Assembly (NCBI RefSeq): GCF_000308655.1
Contig: NZ_BAGC01000041.1
Span: forward strand, 186,001 to 250,000
DNA: 64,000 nt
Source of the DNA: Nocardia niigatensis NBRC 100131
Lineage (GTDB): Bacteria > Actinomycetota > Actinomycetes > Mycobacteriales > Mycobacteriaceae
Direction of reading: 5' to 3'
The position numbers were made by a program, and so were the translations under genes. The notes beneath the pieces were generated by a model that ran no database searches, was not told the origin of the DNA, and saw only the letters and a list, made by a program, of their open reading frames with translations. Position 1 is the first letter of the stretch, and every line of letters starts with the position of its first letter. Positions 18,970-29,368 of this stretch are shown one piece after another.

Positions 18970-20196
18970 ATGGCAACAACCGCTCGCCGCCCTCCAGCCT
19001 GGCTGACACCGAATCTGCGGGTCCTCAGCGGGGTCAGTTTCCTCGCCGACACCGCCAGCGAGCTGGTGTATCCGATCCTGCCAATCTTCCTCACCGCCAC
19101 GCTCGGCGCACCCGCGGCCGTGGTCGGGGCGGTGGAGGGCGCGGCCGAGGCCGTTGCCTCGCTGACGAAGATCGCCGCCGGACGTCTCGGGGACCGCTCT
19201 CGTAAACGCCCGCTGATCGCGGCCGGGTACGCCCTTGCCGCACTAGGCAAGATCATCGTCGCGGCCGCGTTCGTCTGGCCGCTCGTGCTCGCCGGTCGCT
19301 GTGTCGATCGGCTCGGCAAAGGAGTGCGCGGCGCGCCGCGCGACGCCCTGCTCTTGGTCGGCGCCGACCCCGCCGCGAAGGGCCGCATCTTCGGTGTTCA
19401 CCGCGCGATGGACACCGCCGGAGCCGTCGCCGGACCCGCCCTCGGCCTGGCTCTCTACGAGATGCTCGACCATCGCATCCGGCCGCTGCTGCTCATCGCC
19501 GTCGTCCCTGCTCTCGGCGCTGTCGCGCTGATCGCGGCGGTTCGCGAAAACTCCCCCCGGACAGCGGTTTCCGCCACCGAGTCCAGTCCTGGCACCGATC
19601 CGGCCGCCCGGTTCCCGGCCCGGTTGAAGACGCTCATCGGTGTGCTGACGGTGTTCTCACTGGTGAACTTTCCTGACTCACTGCTGTTGTTGCGCGCCCA
19701 CCAGCTCGGATTGTCGGTGGCCGGGGTGATCGGCGCCTACATCGCCTACAACGCCGCGTACGCGCTGCTGGCGTATCCGGCGGGCGCGTTGTCGGACAGA
19801 CTGCCGCGGCACCTCGTCTTCACGGCCGGGCTGGTGTGCTTCGCCATCGGATACCTCGGCCTCGGCGTCGCCGACTCGCCCGGCTGGGTATTCGTGGTCC
19901 TGCCCCTCTACGGCGGGTTCGCCGCCGCGACCGACGGGGTCGGCAAAGCCTGGATCGCCGACCTCGCCCCTGCCACCGGCCAATCCACTGCCCAGGGCGT
20001 CTATCAGGGGCTCACCGGCGGCGCGATTCTCGCCGCTGGTCTCTGGGCCGGACTGGCCTGGCACGCCGACGGCCGCCTGCCACTGTTCGTTTCCGGCACC
20101 CTGGCACTCGCGCTCGCCGTCGGCCTCGCCCTGACGGGCCACCACTTCACCCGGATCCCCGACACGGTGTCCACTCGACCGGAAGCCGGTCCGTAG
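18970..20196 (+). CDS. MFS transporter
   Basis: This 408-residue protein has 11-12 hydrophobic segments. GRLGDRSRKRP sits between segments 2 and 3, the MFS loop motif. LAGRCVDRLGKGVRGAPRDA follows, and a second-half ALSDRLPRHLVF loop marks the internal repeat. The GKGVRGAPRDA motif is typical of a widespread MFS subgroup of unknown substrate. The start ATG 18970 begins MATTARRPPAWL. The neighbours (SnoaL, small protein) give no clear pathway. Confidence 0.9.
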   Translation: MATTARRPPAWLTPNLRVLSGVSFLADTASELVYPILPIFLTATLGAPAAVVGAVEGAAEAVASLTKIAAGRLGDRSRKRPLIAAGYALAALGKIIVAAAFVWPLVLAGRCVDRLGKGVRGAPRDALLLVGADPAAKGRIFGVHRAMDTAGAVAGPALGLALYEMLDHRIRPLLLIAVVPALGAVALIAAVRENSPRTAVSATESSPGTDPAARFPARLKTLIGVLTVFSLVNFPDSLLLLRAHQLGLSVAGVIGAYIAYNAAYALLAYPAGALSDRLPRHLVFTAGLVCFAIGYLGLGVADSPGWVFVVLPLYGGFAAATDGVGKAWIADLAPATGQSTAQGVYQGLTGGAILAAGLWAGLAWHADGRLPLFVSGTLALALAVGLALTGHHFTRIPDTVSTRPEAGP

Positions 20197-20240
20197 CAAG
20201 GGAATCCCGCGGGCCGGTCAGGGTTGCGCAGCGCCCCACC

Positions 20241-20480
20241 TCACCACTGGGCAGTGAACTCGACCGGCGGCAATCCCTCCTCGCGGCGCAGCCGGTCAGC
20301 GACCGCGGCGAGTTCGGCAAGTGCGGTATCCGACAAACCTGGCGCTACACGGCTCATCAGGTGCACGGCACGGCTGCGCTCACCGCGCGCGCTCTCTGCG
20401 GCCGCGACCACCTGGCTGTCGATCTCGACCAGGTAGGAGCCATTTCCGTTCTGTAAAGCGGACTCTCGCATGTGGGGCAC
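20241..20480 (-). CDS. Small conserved-looking protein of unknown function
   Basis: This 79-residue protein starts at GTG 20480, with GGAGG 8 bases upstream. It is helical and charged (LSDTALAELAAVADRLRREE) and ends VEFTAQW. No membrane segment or signal. Coding support comes from the ribosome site and amino-acid composition, compared with the Arg/Pro-rich alternative frames. Confidence 0.55.
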   Translation of the reverse strand: MPHMRESALQNGNGSYLVEIDSQVVAAAESARGERSRAVHLMSRVAPGLSDTALAELAAVADRLRREEGLPPVEFTAQW

Positions 20481-20760
20481 AGTTGGTTCCTCCAGCTAGA
20501 AGCGCGTGAACATGGACTGCCCGAACAAGTACCGGTTTCGGTCATGGCAATCTGAAAGCAATCGATACCCCAGGCGAGGCAACACCAAACCAGCAAACCT
20601 CCGGCACGCCGAATTCGTCACGGACGTGGCCCTTGTCGCTACTTCAAGATCGCGGCGACTGCCGCCGAGCCCCCGCCGCCCGACGCCTGCGACCCGCGCC
20701 CTGCATCGGACATTCCCGCTCCTACTCGGCGGGTTCCTCCCACGCTCAGGATCGAGCGCT
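20481..20760. other. Region with no supported gene
   Basis: Open frames here are short and of shadow composition. I see no hairpin of note. Confidence 0.4.
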
Positions 20761-20939
20761 TCAGCGGTGGTCGCCGCCGCTGCGCTCGCCTTCGTCGTGG
20801 CCGTTGCCCAAGTCGTCCGCGTTGTTGTGATCGTCTTGGAAATTGGTGCAGTACGGGTTGTTCACTTCGGGATTTGGGCACATCCGAGAATTGGGGTCCG
20901 TACCGGAATCGCCGGAATCGTCCGGCTGCGCAGGTGACA

Positions 20940-20940
<1 letters not shown>
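20761..20940 (-). CDS. Small acidic Asn/Asp/Gly protein with two cysteines
   Basis: A 59-codon frame whose ATG (20940) shares its A with the TGA of the upstream monooxygenase remnant (TGATG). It reads SPAQPDDSGDSGTDPN, MCPNPEVNNPYCTN, then FQDDHNNADDLGNGHDEG. The style resembles the C-terminus of the secreted protein at 58515-58907 (CDTGNCDDNGGDDN). It has no signal peptide and may be the tail of a secreted protein that lost its start. Confidence 0.35.
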
Positions 20941-22574
<1,634 letters not shown>

Positions 22575-22616
22575 CGACGGCCCGAGAGGAACTCGGGCCG
22601 TCGGTGTTCGGGACGG
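22575..22616 (+). repeat. Dispersed repeat, hairpin-A copy / terminator
   Basis: CGACGGCCCGAG and CTCGGGCCGTCG form a perfect 12-bp stem around AGGAA. A GTGTTCGGG tail follows where other copies have GTTGATCTTCGG. It lies just past the minus-strand sulfatase remnant and could act as a terminator. Confidence 0.65.
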
Positions 22617-22621
22617 CTCGC

Positions 22622-22850
22622 CTAGTTTCGTTCGAGTGCTGCGGCGGCTTCCTTATGGAGATCGGCGAAGGATTCCTTGCCGGTGTCGATGGTGACGTTC
22701 TCGATGGTGCCGCCGGTGAAGGCGCCCGGGGTTCGGTATTGCAGGGACACGCTGTCGCCGCTGTCGTAGCCGAAGCTGAGGCCGTCACCGGCGAAGGTGA
22801 ACTTGCCGGTTTGCGCGCGCATGGGGCCCTTGTCGACCGGAAACGGTTGA
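22622..22850 (-). pseudogene. C-terminal remnant of a sulfatase
   Basis: The frame reads TGKFTFAGDGLSFGYDSGDS, VSLQYRTPGAFTGGTIENVT and IDTGKESFADLHKEAAAALE. This resembles the C-terminal domain of type I arylsulfatases. The catalytic Cys/Ser motif and alkaline-phosphatase-like core are absent. Upstream residues are shadow-like, so the gene is truncated. Confidence 0.6.
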
Positions 22851-23208
22851 CGTGATGGTTGCGGCCGGTCACCATGCAGGATCGGGTGGGTGAGCACAGG
22901 GCCACTGGTCGAACCTTCGGATGTCATGGAGGGAGTCGGGCCGGTCAACTCGTGGACGAGCTCGCGACCGCTCTCGACCTGCCTACCGACCACCGCGGGT
23001 GAATTGGCCATGGCCGCTTACATCCTGCGTTCAGGAGTTGAAGCCGGGTGGGCGGCCAGGCGTCACACCATCGGTGCGACTTCGACCAGGTTGGCATAGA
23101 TGCCTTGGGCGACAAGCGGTTTGGCGTAGTTGCCCGGGGCCGTCCTCCGAGATCATCGGCCCGCCGGGGATGCGGCGGTCGTGGTGGCGGCATGGGTGCG
23201 CTACGGGT

Positions 23209-24102
23209 TCACCAGAGCTTTTCGGCGGTCACGTAGTGCGCCAGCTGCATGAGGTCGAGCAGTTCGGCGGGCATGTCGGTGACCGGGTGGGCGTAGACGG
23301 CGGCGAGGTCGACAGGGCTGGTGCGTTGGACCGACCAGCCGTGCCGGGACAGCCAGCCGCCGGGTTCGGCGCGGGCGTCGACGTACCAGAGGTCGCCCAC
23401 GTCCAGATTGCCGAAGGGGTTGCTGCCGAAGAACTTCTCCTCCGTATCGGCGAAGTGGTGCGGGTCCAGCCCGCGGCCGAAATCGTCGGTGGCCACCCTG
23501 CTGCCGGGCGCGGACAGGGCGTCGATGCGTGCGAACAACGCGTCGTGGGCCCGCCCCGGCAGGAACGGCAACAGACCCTCGGCCGACCACGCCGCCGGCC
23601 GCCCCGAATCGAATCCCGCGGCGGTGAGCGCGGCGGGCCAGTCGTCACGCAGATCGACCGGTACCACGCGCCGATCGGCCTTGGCCACAGCACCGTGCTC
23701 GGTGAGAACCCGGTCCTTGAATTCCAGCACCCGGGGCTGATCGATCTCGAAGACGACCGCGCCCGCGGGCCAATCCAGCCGATACGCCCGCGCATCCAGA
23801 CCGGATGCCAGGATCACCGCCTGCCGCACGTCCTGCTGCCACGCGGCGGTGAAGAACTCATCGAAGAATCTCGTCCGCACACCCATGAACCGCCCGAACC
23901 GCTCTGCCTTGCCCACGGAAGCCGGGTCGGCCAGCATCTCGACAAAATGCGGTTCACCCGCTGCCTCGACGAACCACGCCGCGTAGTCGTCACGGATCAT
24001 CGGCTCGCGATCGTTCGTCTCCAGTGCGCGAAACGCGGCGACGCCCAAGGCGGTCAGCCCCACGCTCGTCACGATGTCCCAGCTGTCCCCGTCCGTTCGC
24101 AT
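23209..24102 (-). CDS. Class I SAM-dependent methyltransferase (leucine carboxyl methyltransferase-like family)
   Basis: This 297-residue protein belongs to the large mycolate-actinobacterial putative methyltransferase family. It opens MRTDGDSWDIVTSVGLTALG and has RTRFFDEFFTAA. QAVILASGLDARAYRLDWP is the SAM-binding motif I, and VFEIDQPRVLEFK carries the acidic motif II residue. VPVDLRDDWPAAL and WSAEGLLPFLP follow. These enzymes transfer methyl groups to carboxylates or oxygen atoms; the substrate is unknown. ATG 24102 is the family start; longer upstream frames look non-coding. It is isolated among remnants. Confidence 0.92.
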   Translation of the reverse strand: MRTDGDSWDIVTSVGLTALGVAAFRALETNDREPMIRDDYAAWFVEAAGEPHFVEMLADPASVGKAERFGRFMGVRTRFFDEFFTAAWQQDVRQAVILASGLDARAYRLDWPAGAVVFEIDQPRVLEFKDRVLTEHGAVAKADRRVVPVDLRDDWPAALTAAGFDSGRPAAWSAEGLLPFLPGRAHDALFARIDALSAPGSRVATDDFGRGLDPHHFADTEEKFFGSNPFGNLDVGDLWYVDARAEPGGWLSRHGWSVQRTSPVDLAAVYAHPVTDMPAELLDLMQLAHYVTAEKLW

Positions 24103-24263
24103 CAAGATCACCCCATTGGTGTCAGCGATCGTCTGAGTAATCCCGGGTGGAGCCAACGCCCCGCATCCACCCCGTCGATTCTGCTCCCATACCGAACCCA
24201 CGGCAACTGGCTGGCTATCGCGCCAGACGGGGACGCTGTCACCGCTGCGGTCGGCCTGTTCCG

Positions 24264-24443
24264 GCATTTACCCGAGGCCGGCGAAAGCGTTGCCAACCTT
24301 GTTGTCGGTCTCCAGTGCGCGGTGCAGCGCGCTCTCCACAGCCGGCGCAAGCTTGTTGAGGACGGTCAGTGAGTGATCGAACTCGTCGTCCCACTTCTTC
24401 GGGGCCCTCGACGTGACTGTGCCGCGGGCACTGCTCGGGATTG
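24264..24443 (-). pseudogene. Short remnant with protein-like composition
   Basis: The frame SRAPKKWDDEFDHSLTVLNK, LAPAVESALHRALETDNKVG, NAFAGLG then TAA looks like a helical C-terminus. It has no start codon before an upstream stop. Not recognised. Confidence 0.3.
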
Positions 24444-24528
24444 CCTACATCGGTGCCAGGGCCGGCCGGAGGGCTGTACTCGCCCAGTTGAAAGCGGCAA
24501 CCGAAACCCGCCTTGAACGGTCGCGGAG

Positions 24529-24770
24529 CTAGTGCCCCACGCTTGGATCCAGGCCCCAAGGAATTCCATCCCGAACAAGCTTCCACTCAGCCAGAGGCTG
24601 CATAGCGATCGAGCGCAACACCTCTCGGACAGCAACGGGAACGGCCGACACATTCTGCGCGTTCGCCCAACCATCGACTCGCGCCGGAGTCCGTCGGCGA
24701 CCACACGATCGACCACCGCGGCAACCTCATTCGCGGGATCAGATCCCGTTGCCGAATTTTCGAAAGTCAT
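24529..24770 (-). pseudogene. Small gene with a one-base frameshift
   Basis: The ATG 24770 frame begins MTFENSATGSDPANEVAAVV and DRVVADGLRRESMV, then loses protein character. The adjacent frame continues with WANAQNVSAVPVAVREVLRS and IAMQPLAEWKLVRDGIPWGL to a TAG. The join is near 24668-24675. Reading both parts together gives about 80 residues of a single helical protein. It is either a genuine pseudogene or a sequencing slip. Family not recognised. Confidence 0.45.
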
Positions 24771-24857
24771 TGTCCTGCAATCTAACAAGTCCAGATGCGG
24801 AGCGATCCACAGAGCGAGCCTCGACGGTCGAACCCGGCACCTGCGCAATCAACTCGG

Positions 24858-24920
24858 CATATCAGAGCATTCGGTGGGCCGAGATGATCTCGGCCCGTTG
24901 ATCTTCCGCTGCGTCGGCCG
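24858..24920 (+). repeat. Dispersed repeat copy: left end, hairpin A, linker
   Basis: The left end reads CGGCATATCAGAGCATTCGG. Hairpin A (24876-24896) is a perfect 9-bp stem GGGCCGAGA / TCTCGGCCC with loop TGA. The linker GTTGATCTTCCGCTGCG follows. Confidence 0.8.
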
Positions 24921-24949
24921 CCCGCCTCGCTCGGCAGTAGTGGACGTGC

Positions 24950-25045
24950 TGCCGGCCTCGGATCCATACGGCCCGTTGATCTTTGCCCGTCCGGCGATGG
25001 CCGGTCCGGTCTGCGCGGCATGCGGCATTACCACGCACTCGCGGC
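24950..25045 (+). repeat. Dispersed repeat copy: linker, hairpin B, right end
   Basis: GGCCCGTTGATCTTTGCC is followed by a degraded hairpin B (GCGATGGCC, GGTCC loop, GGTCTGCGC) and the right end GGCATGCGGCATTACCACGC. It lies 30 bases past the previous copy, giving a tandem arrangement. Confidence 0.75.
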
Positions 25046-25145
25046 GACTGAAGCCAGCTCGGGAGTTCGGCATTGCGGGCCCAGCAGCCCAATCAGCAAC
25101 GACCTAGACCATACGTCCATGGATAGCGTGGCCAGCTGGGCGAAC

Positions 25146-25631
25146 TCAGTCCCGGCCATGATCGTGTGCAAGCGGATTCGGCTCTGGTTCATTCGCCACG
25201 ATCCAGCGACCGGTTGACGGGACCGCGCACAGGACGAGAATCAGCAGGCTCACGATGATCGGAATGAACAAGAAGGTGAAACCTCTGTTGAAGAGCTGTG
25301 CAACGCTCACGATCAGTGCCAACCCTGATGCGAGGATCAACAGGAAACGACCCGCTTTCATGTACGCCAGCAGAAGGGATCCGCCGATGCACCAGGTCAG
25401 CCCGATGACGACGGCGACGATCCCCATGACGATCGGGTCCGTGGACCGGCCGATCTCGACTGACGATTCGCGGGCTTGATCTTCGATTGCGACGGCCATG
25501 TAGAGAACCCACATGATTCCGGCGATTCCGGTGAGCGGACCGAAGATCAGCGCGGTGATGGCCGCAGTGACGGCGGTCGCGCCGTGTGGGGCCGGCGTCG
25601 GTAACTCCGGCTGATCGTGCGGATCTTTCAC
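25146..25631 (-). CDS. Four-span membrane protein of unknown function
   Basis: This 161-residue protein has a short soluble N-terminus (KDPHDQPELPTPAPHGA) and four hydrophobic segments. They include TAVTAAITALIFGPLTGIAG, IVMGIVAVVIGLTWCIGGSL, FLLILASGLALIVSVAQLF and FLFIPIIVSLLILVLCAVPS. GTG 25631 has GAGGGG upstream. No family recognised beyond actinobacterial small integral membrane proteins. Confidence 0.65.
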   Translation of the reverse strand: MKDPHDQPELPTPAPHGATAVTAAITALIFGPLTGIAGIMWVLYMAVAIEDQARESSVEIGRSTDPIVMGIVAVVIGLTWCIGGSLLLAYMKAGRFLLILASGLALIVSVAQLFNRGFTFLFIPIIVSLLILVLCAVPSTGRWIVANEPEPNPLAHDHGRD

Positions 25632-25879
25632 ACCCGTTCCCCTCGTCGTTTCGCGCGAAACTACCTCGCCGTGCCGGGAGCTGGCGATGCAGTGTTTCAG
25701 GCGTCTTGACCAGCACGACGACATGGCCGTTCGTGTCGGTCGAACCGGCGCCGTTCTCGGGATGGTGAAAGACGCTGCAGCGCGATTGCGCAGTGTCGGC
25801 AGCAGCCCACACGGAACCCGTTCATCAGCGGGTACCAACCGTGTGGTGTGCCGCCGGGGCGAGCCGAGGACCAGAGACG

Positions 25880-25956
25880 GCCTCGGCGAGTTGATCTTCC
25901 GCTGCCTGCGTTCGCCACTCCGACCCGCGCGGATCGCGGCATGTGCGGACGTTCGA
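25880..25956 (+). repeat. Degenerate dispersed repeat copy
   Basis: CGAGTTGATCTTCCGCTGCC (linker) is followed by a weak hairpin-B equivalent and the right end CGCGGCATGTGCGGACGTTC. Confidence 0.6.
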
Positions 25957-26083
25957 TGCTCCGGCGGTGGGAAAACCGACATCACGCGTCCAACAAATCG
26001 ATGACTTCCGTTGGGCAGCGCGGGATTCCAGCTAGGGTGAAGGCTCGAGGCGAGCGTCTCGAAGATCAATCTCGGGGGGATCC

Positions 26084-26542
26084 ATGACCAGTGATAAGAG
26101 TATTCAAGAACGCCATTTCCCGACCACCACCTGTTTCGGATGCGGACCGGCCAACCCCTCCGGCATGCACGTTCGCAGCTACCGGGCAGACGACGACACC
26201 GTGGTGGGATCATTCACCCCCGGCCCGGACCACGGCAACGGACTCGGCTTCGTCCACGGCGGGGTCATCTCCACGGTCCTGGACTGCCATTCGGGCGCGG
26301 TCGTGTTCCAGACCGCCATCGATCGCGGCTGGTTCAGCGAACACAGCATGGCGGCCCCGTTCGTCACCGCCGGGTTCGACGTCAGCTTCCTGCGCCCCAC
26401 TCCGCTGGGCCCCAGCCTCGATCTTTGGGCGCAAGTCGAACAGCTGACCGAGCAGCAGGCCATCATCAATGCTGAACTGCGCTTTGACAATAAGACGAGA
26501 GTCTCGATGCACTCCATCTGGAAACGGCTCAACCCTCGCTGA
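26084..26542 (+). CDS. PaaI-type hotdog thioesterase
   Basis: This 152-residue protein has the opening TTCFGCGPANPSGMHVRSYR, found in a common subgroup of PaaI-like thioesterases. FVHGGVISTVLDCHSG is the catalytic hotdog helix region. VSFLRPTPLGPSLDLWAQV follows. It should hydrolyse acyl-CoA or related thioesters; the substrate is unknown. ATG 26084 follows a GGGGGG stretch. It stands alone between a membrane gene on the other strand and a repeat. Confidence 0.85.
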   Translation: MTSDKSIQERHFPTTTCFGCGPANPSGMHVRSYRADDDTVVGSFTPGPDHGNGLGFVHGGVISTVLDCHSGAVVFQTAIDRGWFSEHSMAAPFVTAGFDVSFLRPTPLGPSLDLWAQVEQLTEQQAIINAELRFDNKTRVSMHSIWKRLNPR

Positions 26543-26713
26543 GAATCATTTGCTTGGTCGCTCAGGCCAACCTCGACACGACCGAGCAGTTGGGAGCCAT
26601 TCCACTGCCGAGTCTGTCGTCCACCGTCCGCGAGGCCTAGCCACAATCGTGAGGTTGGGGACGCTATCTCTCAGCCGAGCCGACTTGCTCACGCACCAAT
26701 GCCGCTCGCACTC
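26543..26713. other. Non-coding spacer
   Basis: Nothing gene-like seen between the thioesterase and the next repeat copy. Confidence 0.4.
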
Positions 26714-26880
26714 AACGCGGCATGTCATCGCGTCCGGCCGGCAGTCGTACGGCACTCTGCCCGTTGATCTTCCGCTGCGCCGCGCTGGCCGGTTCGGTCC
26801 GCGAGGGTCGCGGCAGTAGCGTGCGTTGTCGGCTGGCGCCCGCGGCCGGCTGATCTTTGCCCACCTTGCTCTGGTCGATC
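26714..26880 (+). repeat. Dispersed repeat, near-full copy plus partial second linker
   Basis: The left end GCGGCATGTCATCGCGTCC is followed by CCCGTTGATCTTCCGCTGCG (linker) and GCCGCGCTGGCCGGTTCGGT (hairpin B, right arm degraded). The right end CGGCAGTAGCGTGCGTTGTC follows. A second linker-like CCGGCTGATCTTTGCCCACC comes 20 bases later. Confidence 0.8.
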
Positions 26881-27028
26881 CCGCTGGCAACCCACGCCCA
26901 CCGTCGTGGATCAGCATATTGCCCAAGAAAGTCGGGGCATACCCATCTACTGAAATCGATATGTTTCATTTCTTCCGGACGGTAGCGTTCCTCGACCCCG
27001 GCACCTCGGGGATCGAACCAGGAGGACG

Positions 27029-27513
27029 ATGACTACGCACACTCGCCTCGGCCACCGAATTGGCTGGGCATAACAGGACTGGCTGCCACCATGGCCGTTG
27101 TCACGGGCGGCGCGCCCACCGCATCCGCCGACGTCCAGGGATTTGGGATCTACCCTGCGGGTCAAGCCTATTACGCCGGAACCGGTTACAGGATGTTTGC
27201 GACGACCGCGGACGGCGCCGGGATGCGCTGGGTGAGCTTCTATGACAACAGCCAGTGCATCGGAAGCAGTCGCACGTACGTCGTTCCGGACGCCCTCGTC
27301 GATGTACCGACCGCCCAAATGTACTGAGTCCCGTCAACGGCGGGCCGCCACGTCCTCACCGCCGATGATGGCCAGACCACGAAGACGATCACGGTGGACG
27401 TCCAGCCCACACCCACCGGCAGTACGCCGTCCAACCCGGGACCCCAGCCCTCCGGCTGTAGCGCACTGGACCGGCTGTTCAATGCGGGCAGTTCCAATCT
27501 CCTAGGGTCCTGA
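27029..27513 (+). pseudogene. Secreted Ig-like/extracellular protein, frameshifted and stop-interrupted
   Basis: ATG 27029 has a GGAGGA site but its frame stops at once. The coding frame from about 27070 reads ITGLAATMAVVTGGAPTASA (signal peptide core and cleavage region). It continues DVQGFGIYPAGQAYYAGTGY, WVSFYDNSQCIGSSRTYVVP and VPTAQMY, then a TGA. The same frame resumes with VPSTAGRHVLTADDGQTTKT, ITVDVQPTPTG, a Pro/Ser linker and SGCSALDRLFNAGSSN to TGA 27511. A tryptophan (TGG) is the natural residue at the internal TGA. The protein resembles small secreted actinobacterial proteins with a beta-sandwich domain. Two lesions argue for a pseudogene. Confidence 0.75.
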
Positions 27514-27682
27514 CTCACACGGATCTCGGCGGCCGGGCGCGGGACACATTCGGCCGCCGAGGCGCCACAGCCCGGATCGGTCCGGAGCGGATCCTCGGTG
27601 ATCCCACAGTCCGCGACCGAATGCTGTCTGCGAACAGCACGGACCGATCGCCTGCCGGCCAGAATCAACCGCGGTGAGTACT

Positions 27683-27752
27683 GCATTCCGCATGATGGTG
27701 CGTTGCAGAGGTTGAGATGGTCTCGGCGTGTCGATCTTCGGGCACACTTGCC
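27683..27752 (+). repeat. Degenerate dispersed repeat copy
   Basis: The left end CCGCATGATGGTGCGTTGC is followed by a decayed hairpin A (GAGATGGTCTC) and the linker GTCGATCTTCGGGC. It lies just upstream of the SDR gene. Confidence 0.65.
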
Positions 27753-27808
27753 TCCACTGACCGAAAGCGACTCGACTGCACAGCGATTCGGCGGCAAGAT
27801 CGACAATT

Positions 27809-28489
27809 ATGAGCGATATCGCGCTGGTCACCGGCGGCAACCGCGGGATCGGGCGGGAAGTCTGCAGACAGCTGGCCGATCGTGGTTTCACCGTGCTGCT
27901 GACGGCCCGGTCCGAGGACTCCGGGATCGCCGCCGCCGCAGAGGTGGGGGCGCACCCTGTGCGGCTGGACGTCACCGACAACGCGAGTGTCGGCGCGGCA
28001 GCCGAGGAAGTGGAGCGCTTGCACGGTCGGCTCGATGTGCTGATCAACAGTGCCGCAATCACTTACGACACCTGGCAGCGTGCGGCCAGCGCGGACTTGG
28101 CCGTCGTGCGCGAAGCCGCGGAAACCAACCTCTACGGACCCTGGCGCATGGTCCAGGCCTTCCTGCCTTTGCTGCGCAAGAGCTCTCACCCCCGCATCGT
28201 GAACGTCTCCAGTGAAGCCGCGTCCCTGGCCGGCATGGGTGGCGGCACCCCGGCCTACAACACCACCAAGGTGGCTCTCAACGCCCTCACCCGCATGCTG
28301 GCCGCCGAACTGCACTCCGACCGCATTCTGGTCAACTCCGTCTGCCCTGGTTGGGTGGCCACCGATATGGGCGGCCCCGGCGGTCGGCCGGTCGCTGAGG
28401 GTGCGGCCGGAATCGTCTGGGCTGCGACCCTTCCCGACTCCGGCCCCACCGGAGGCTTCTTCCGCGACGGCCGCCCCCTGCCCTGGTGA
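27809..28489 (+). CDS. SDR family oxidoreductase (carbonyl-reductase-like)
   Basis: This 226-residue protein has VTGGNRGIGREV (NADP-binding) near residues 7-18, VLINSAAIT, and the catalytic TPAYNTTKVALN. It ends SGPTGGFFRDGRPLPW, a tail shared with the SDR at 38280-39005. The subgroup resembles plant/animal carbonyl reductases that reduce quinones and aldehydes with NADPH. The ribosome site is weak. It is followed 26 bases later by an NAD(P)-binding NmrA-like gene, a likely operon for redox detoxification. Confidence 0.88.
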   Translation: MSDIALVTGGNRGIGREVCRQLADRGFTVLLTARSEDSGIAAAAEVGAHPVRLDVTDNASVGAAAEEVERLHGRLDVLINSAAITYDTWQRAASADLAVVREAAETNLYGPWRMVQAFLPLLRKSSHPRIVNVSSEAASLAGMGGGTPAYNTTKVALNALTRMLAAELHSDRILVNSVCPGWVATDMGGPGGRPVAEGAAGIVWAATLPDSGPTGGFFRDGRPLPW

Positions 28490-28515
28490 CAGGGTTCCGC
28501 AACAGAGGAGTTCGT

Positions 28516-29130
28516 ATGAAGTATCTGGTCATCGGAGGCACGGGCCGTACCGGTCGGCGGGCTGTCGACCTGCTACGCCACCTCGGTCACGAGGTGCTGG
28601 TAGGCACCCGGCGCCCCCGCGAGGAGCAGAGCGTCGCGGTAGACCTGGCGAACCCGCTCGATCCCCTTTTGCCGGCCGGGATCGACGGCATCATCGTCTC
28701 GGTCGAACCGCCGGTGGATGACGCGGCCGCCGACGCGGTGATGAGCACCGGAATCGGACGGCTCGCCGAACTCGCCGCCGCGGAGAAGATCCCCGTCGTT
28801 CTGATCTCCCAGATCTACATCACCCGCGCCGCCGAACATCCCGATATGGCGGGCATCATCCGTGCCCGCGGCGCCGGTGAACAAGCACTGCGAAACAGCG
28901 GCGCACCGTATGTCATCGTCCGCCCCAGCTGGCTCACGGACGCGTCCCCCACCGGTGCGCATCTCGAACAAGGCGACCGTGGCGACGGTCGAGTCAGCCG
29001 CGACACCGTTGCCCAGGCGGCGGTAGCTGCCCTATTGCATCCCGAATCCCACGGCAAAACCTTCGAACTCTATGACGGCCCTAATCCAGTGGACTGGCCT
29101 TCGGCCTTCACCGCCTTGACCGCCGACTGA
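28516..29130 (+). CDS. NAD(P)H-binding (NmrA/atypical SDR) protein
   Basis: This 204-residue protein starts MKYLVIGGTGRTGRRAVDLL, with the GGTGxxG dinucleotide-binding loop, and has VVLISQIYITRAAEHPDM and APYVIVRPSWLTD. That is the pattern of atypical SDRs used as quinone reductases, redox sensors or isomerases. AGAGGAG precedes ATG 28516 at good spacing. It lies downstream of the SDR and is closed by a strong hairpin at 29159. Confidence 0.85.
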   Translation: MKYLVIGGTGRTGRRAVDLLRHLGHEVLVGTRRPREEQSVAVDLANPLDPLLPAGIDGIIVSVEPPVDDAAADAVMSTGIGRLAELAAAEKIPVVLISQIYITRAAEHPDMAGIIRARGAGEQALRNSGAPYVIVRPSWLTDASPTGAHLEQGDRGDGRVSRDTVAQAAVAALLHPESHGKTFELYDGPNPVDWPSAFTALTAD

Positions 29131-29158
29131 CTCCGCGCACAGCAGTTTCGGCAGTTCA

Positions 29159-29195
29159 GGCGCAGCGCATTCGGTGATAGCGGATGCGCTGCGCC
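29159..29195 (+). terminator. Strong hairpin terminator after the SDR/NmrA operon
   Basis: GGCGCAGCGCAT and ATGCGCTGCGCC form a perfect 12-bp stem around a 13-base loop, 28 bases past the NmrA-like stop. Confidence 0.75.
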
Positions 29196-29207
29196 GCAAA
29201 GGGTTTC

Positions 29208-29262
29208 GGTCACAGGCCGCTCCGCGCCGACCGGTTCGGTCAGCGCGGTATGCGGGCTGTAC
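29208..29262 (+). repeat. Dispersed repeat copy: hairpin B and right end
   Basis: CCGCGCCGACC, GGTTC, GGTCAGCGCGG forms hairpin B, followed by TATGCGGGCTGT as the right end. The linker part is missing. Confidence 0.75.
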
Positions 29263-29368
29263 TTCGTATCCGATGCTCATGACCCGCAGCCGACAGCCGG
29301 AGCAGTCAGATCACCATTCGCTGGAGGCAACCAGCCGAACACCGGTCATGGTTCGTGCTCGTGGTGGA

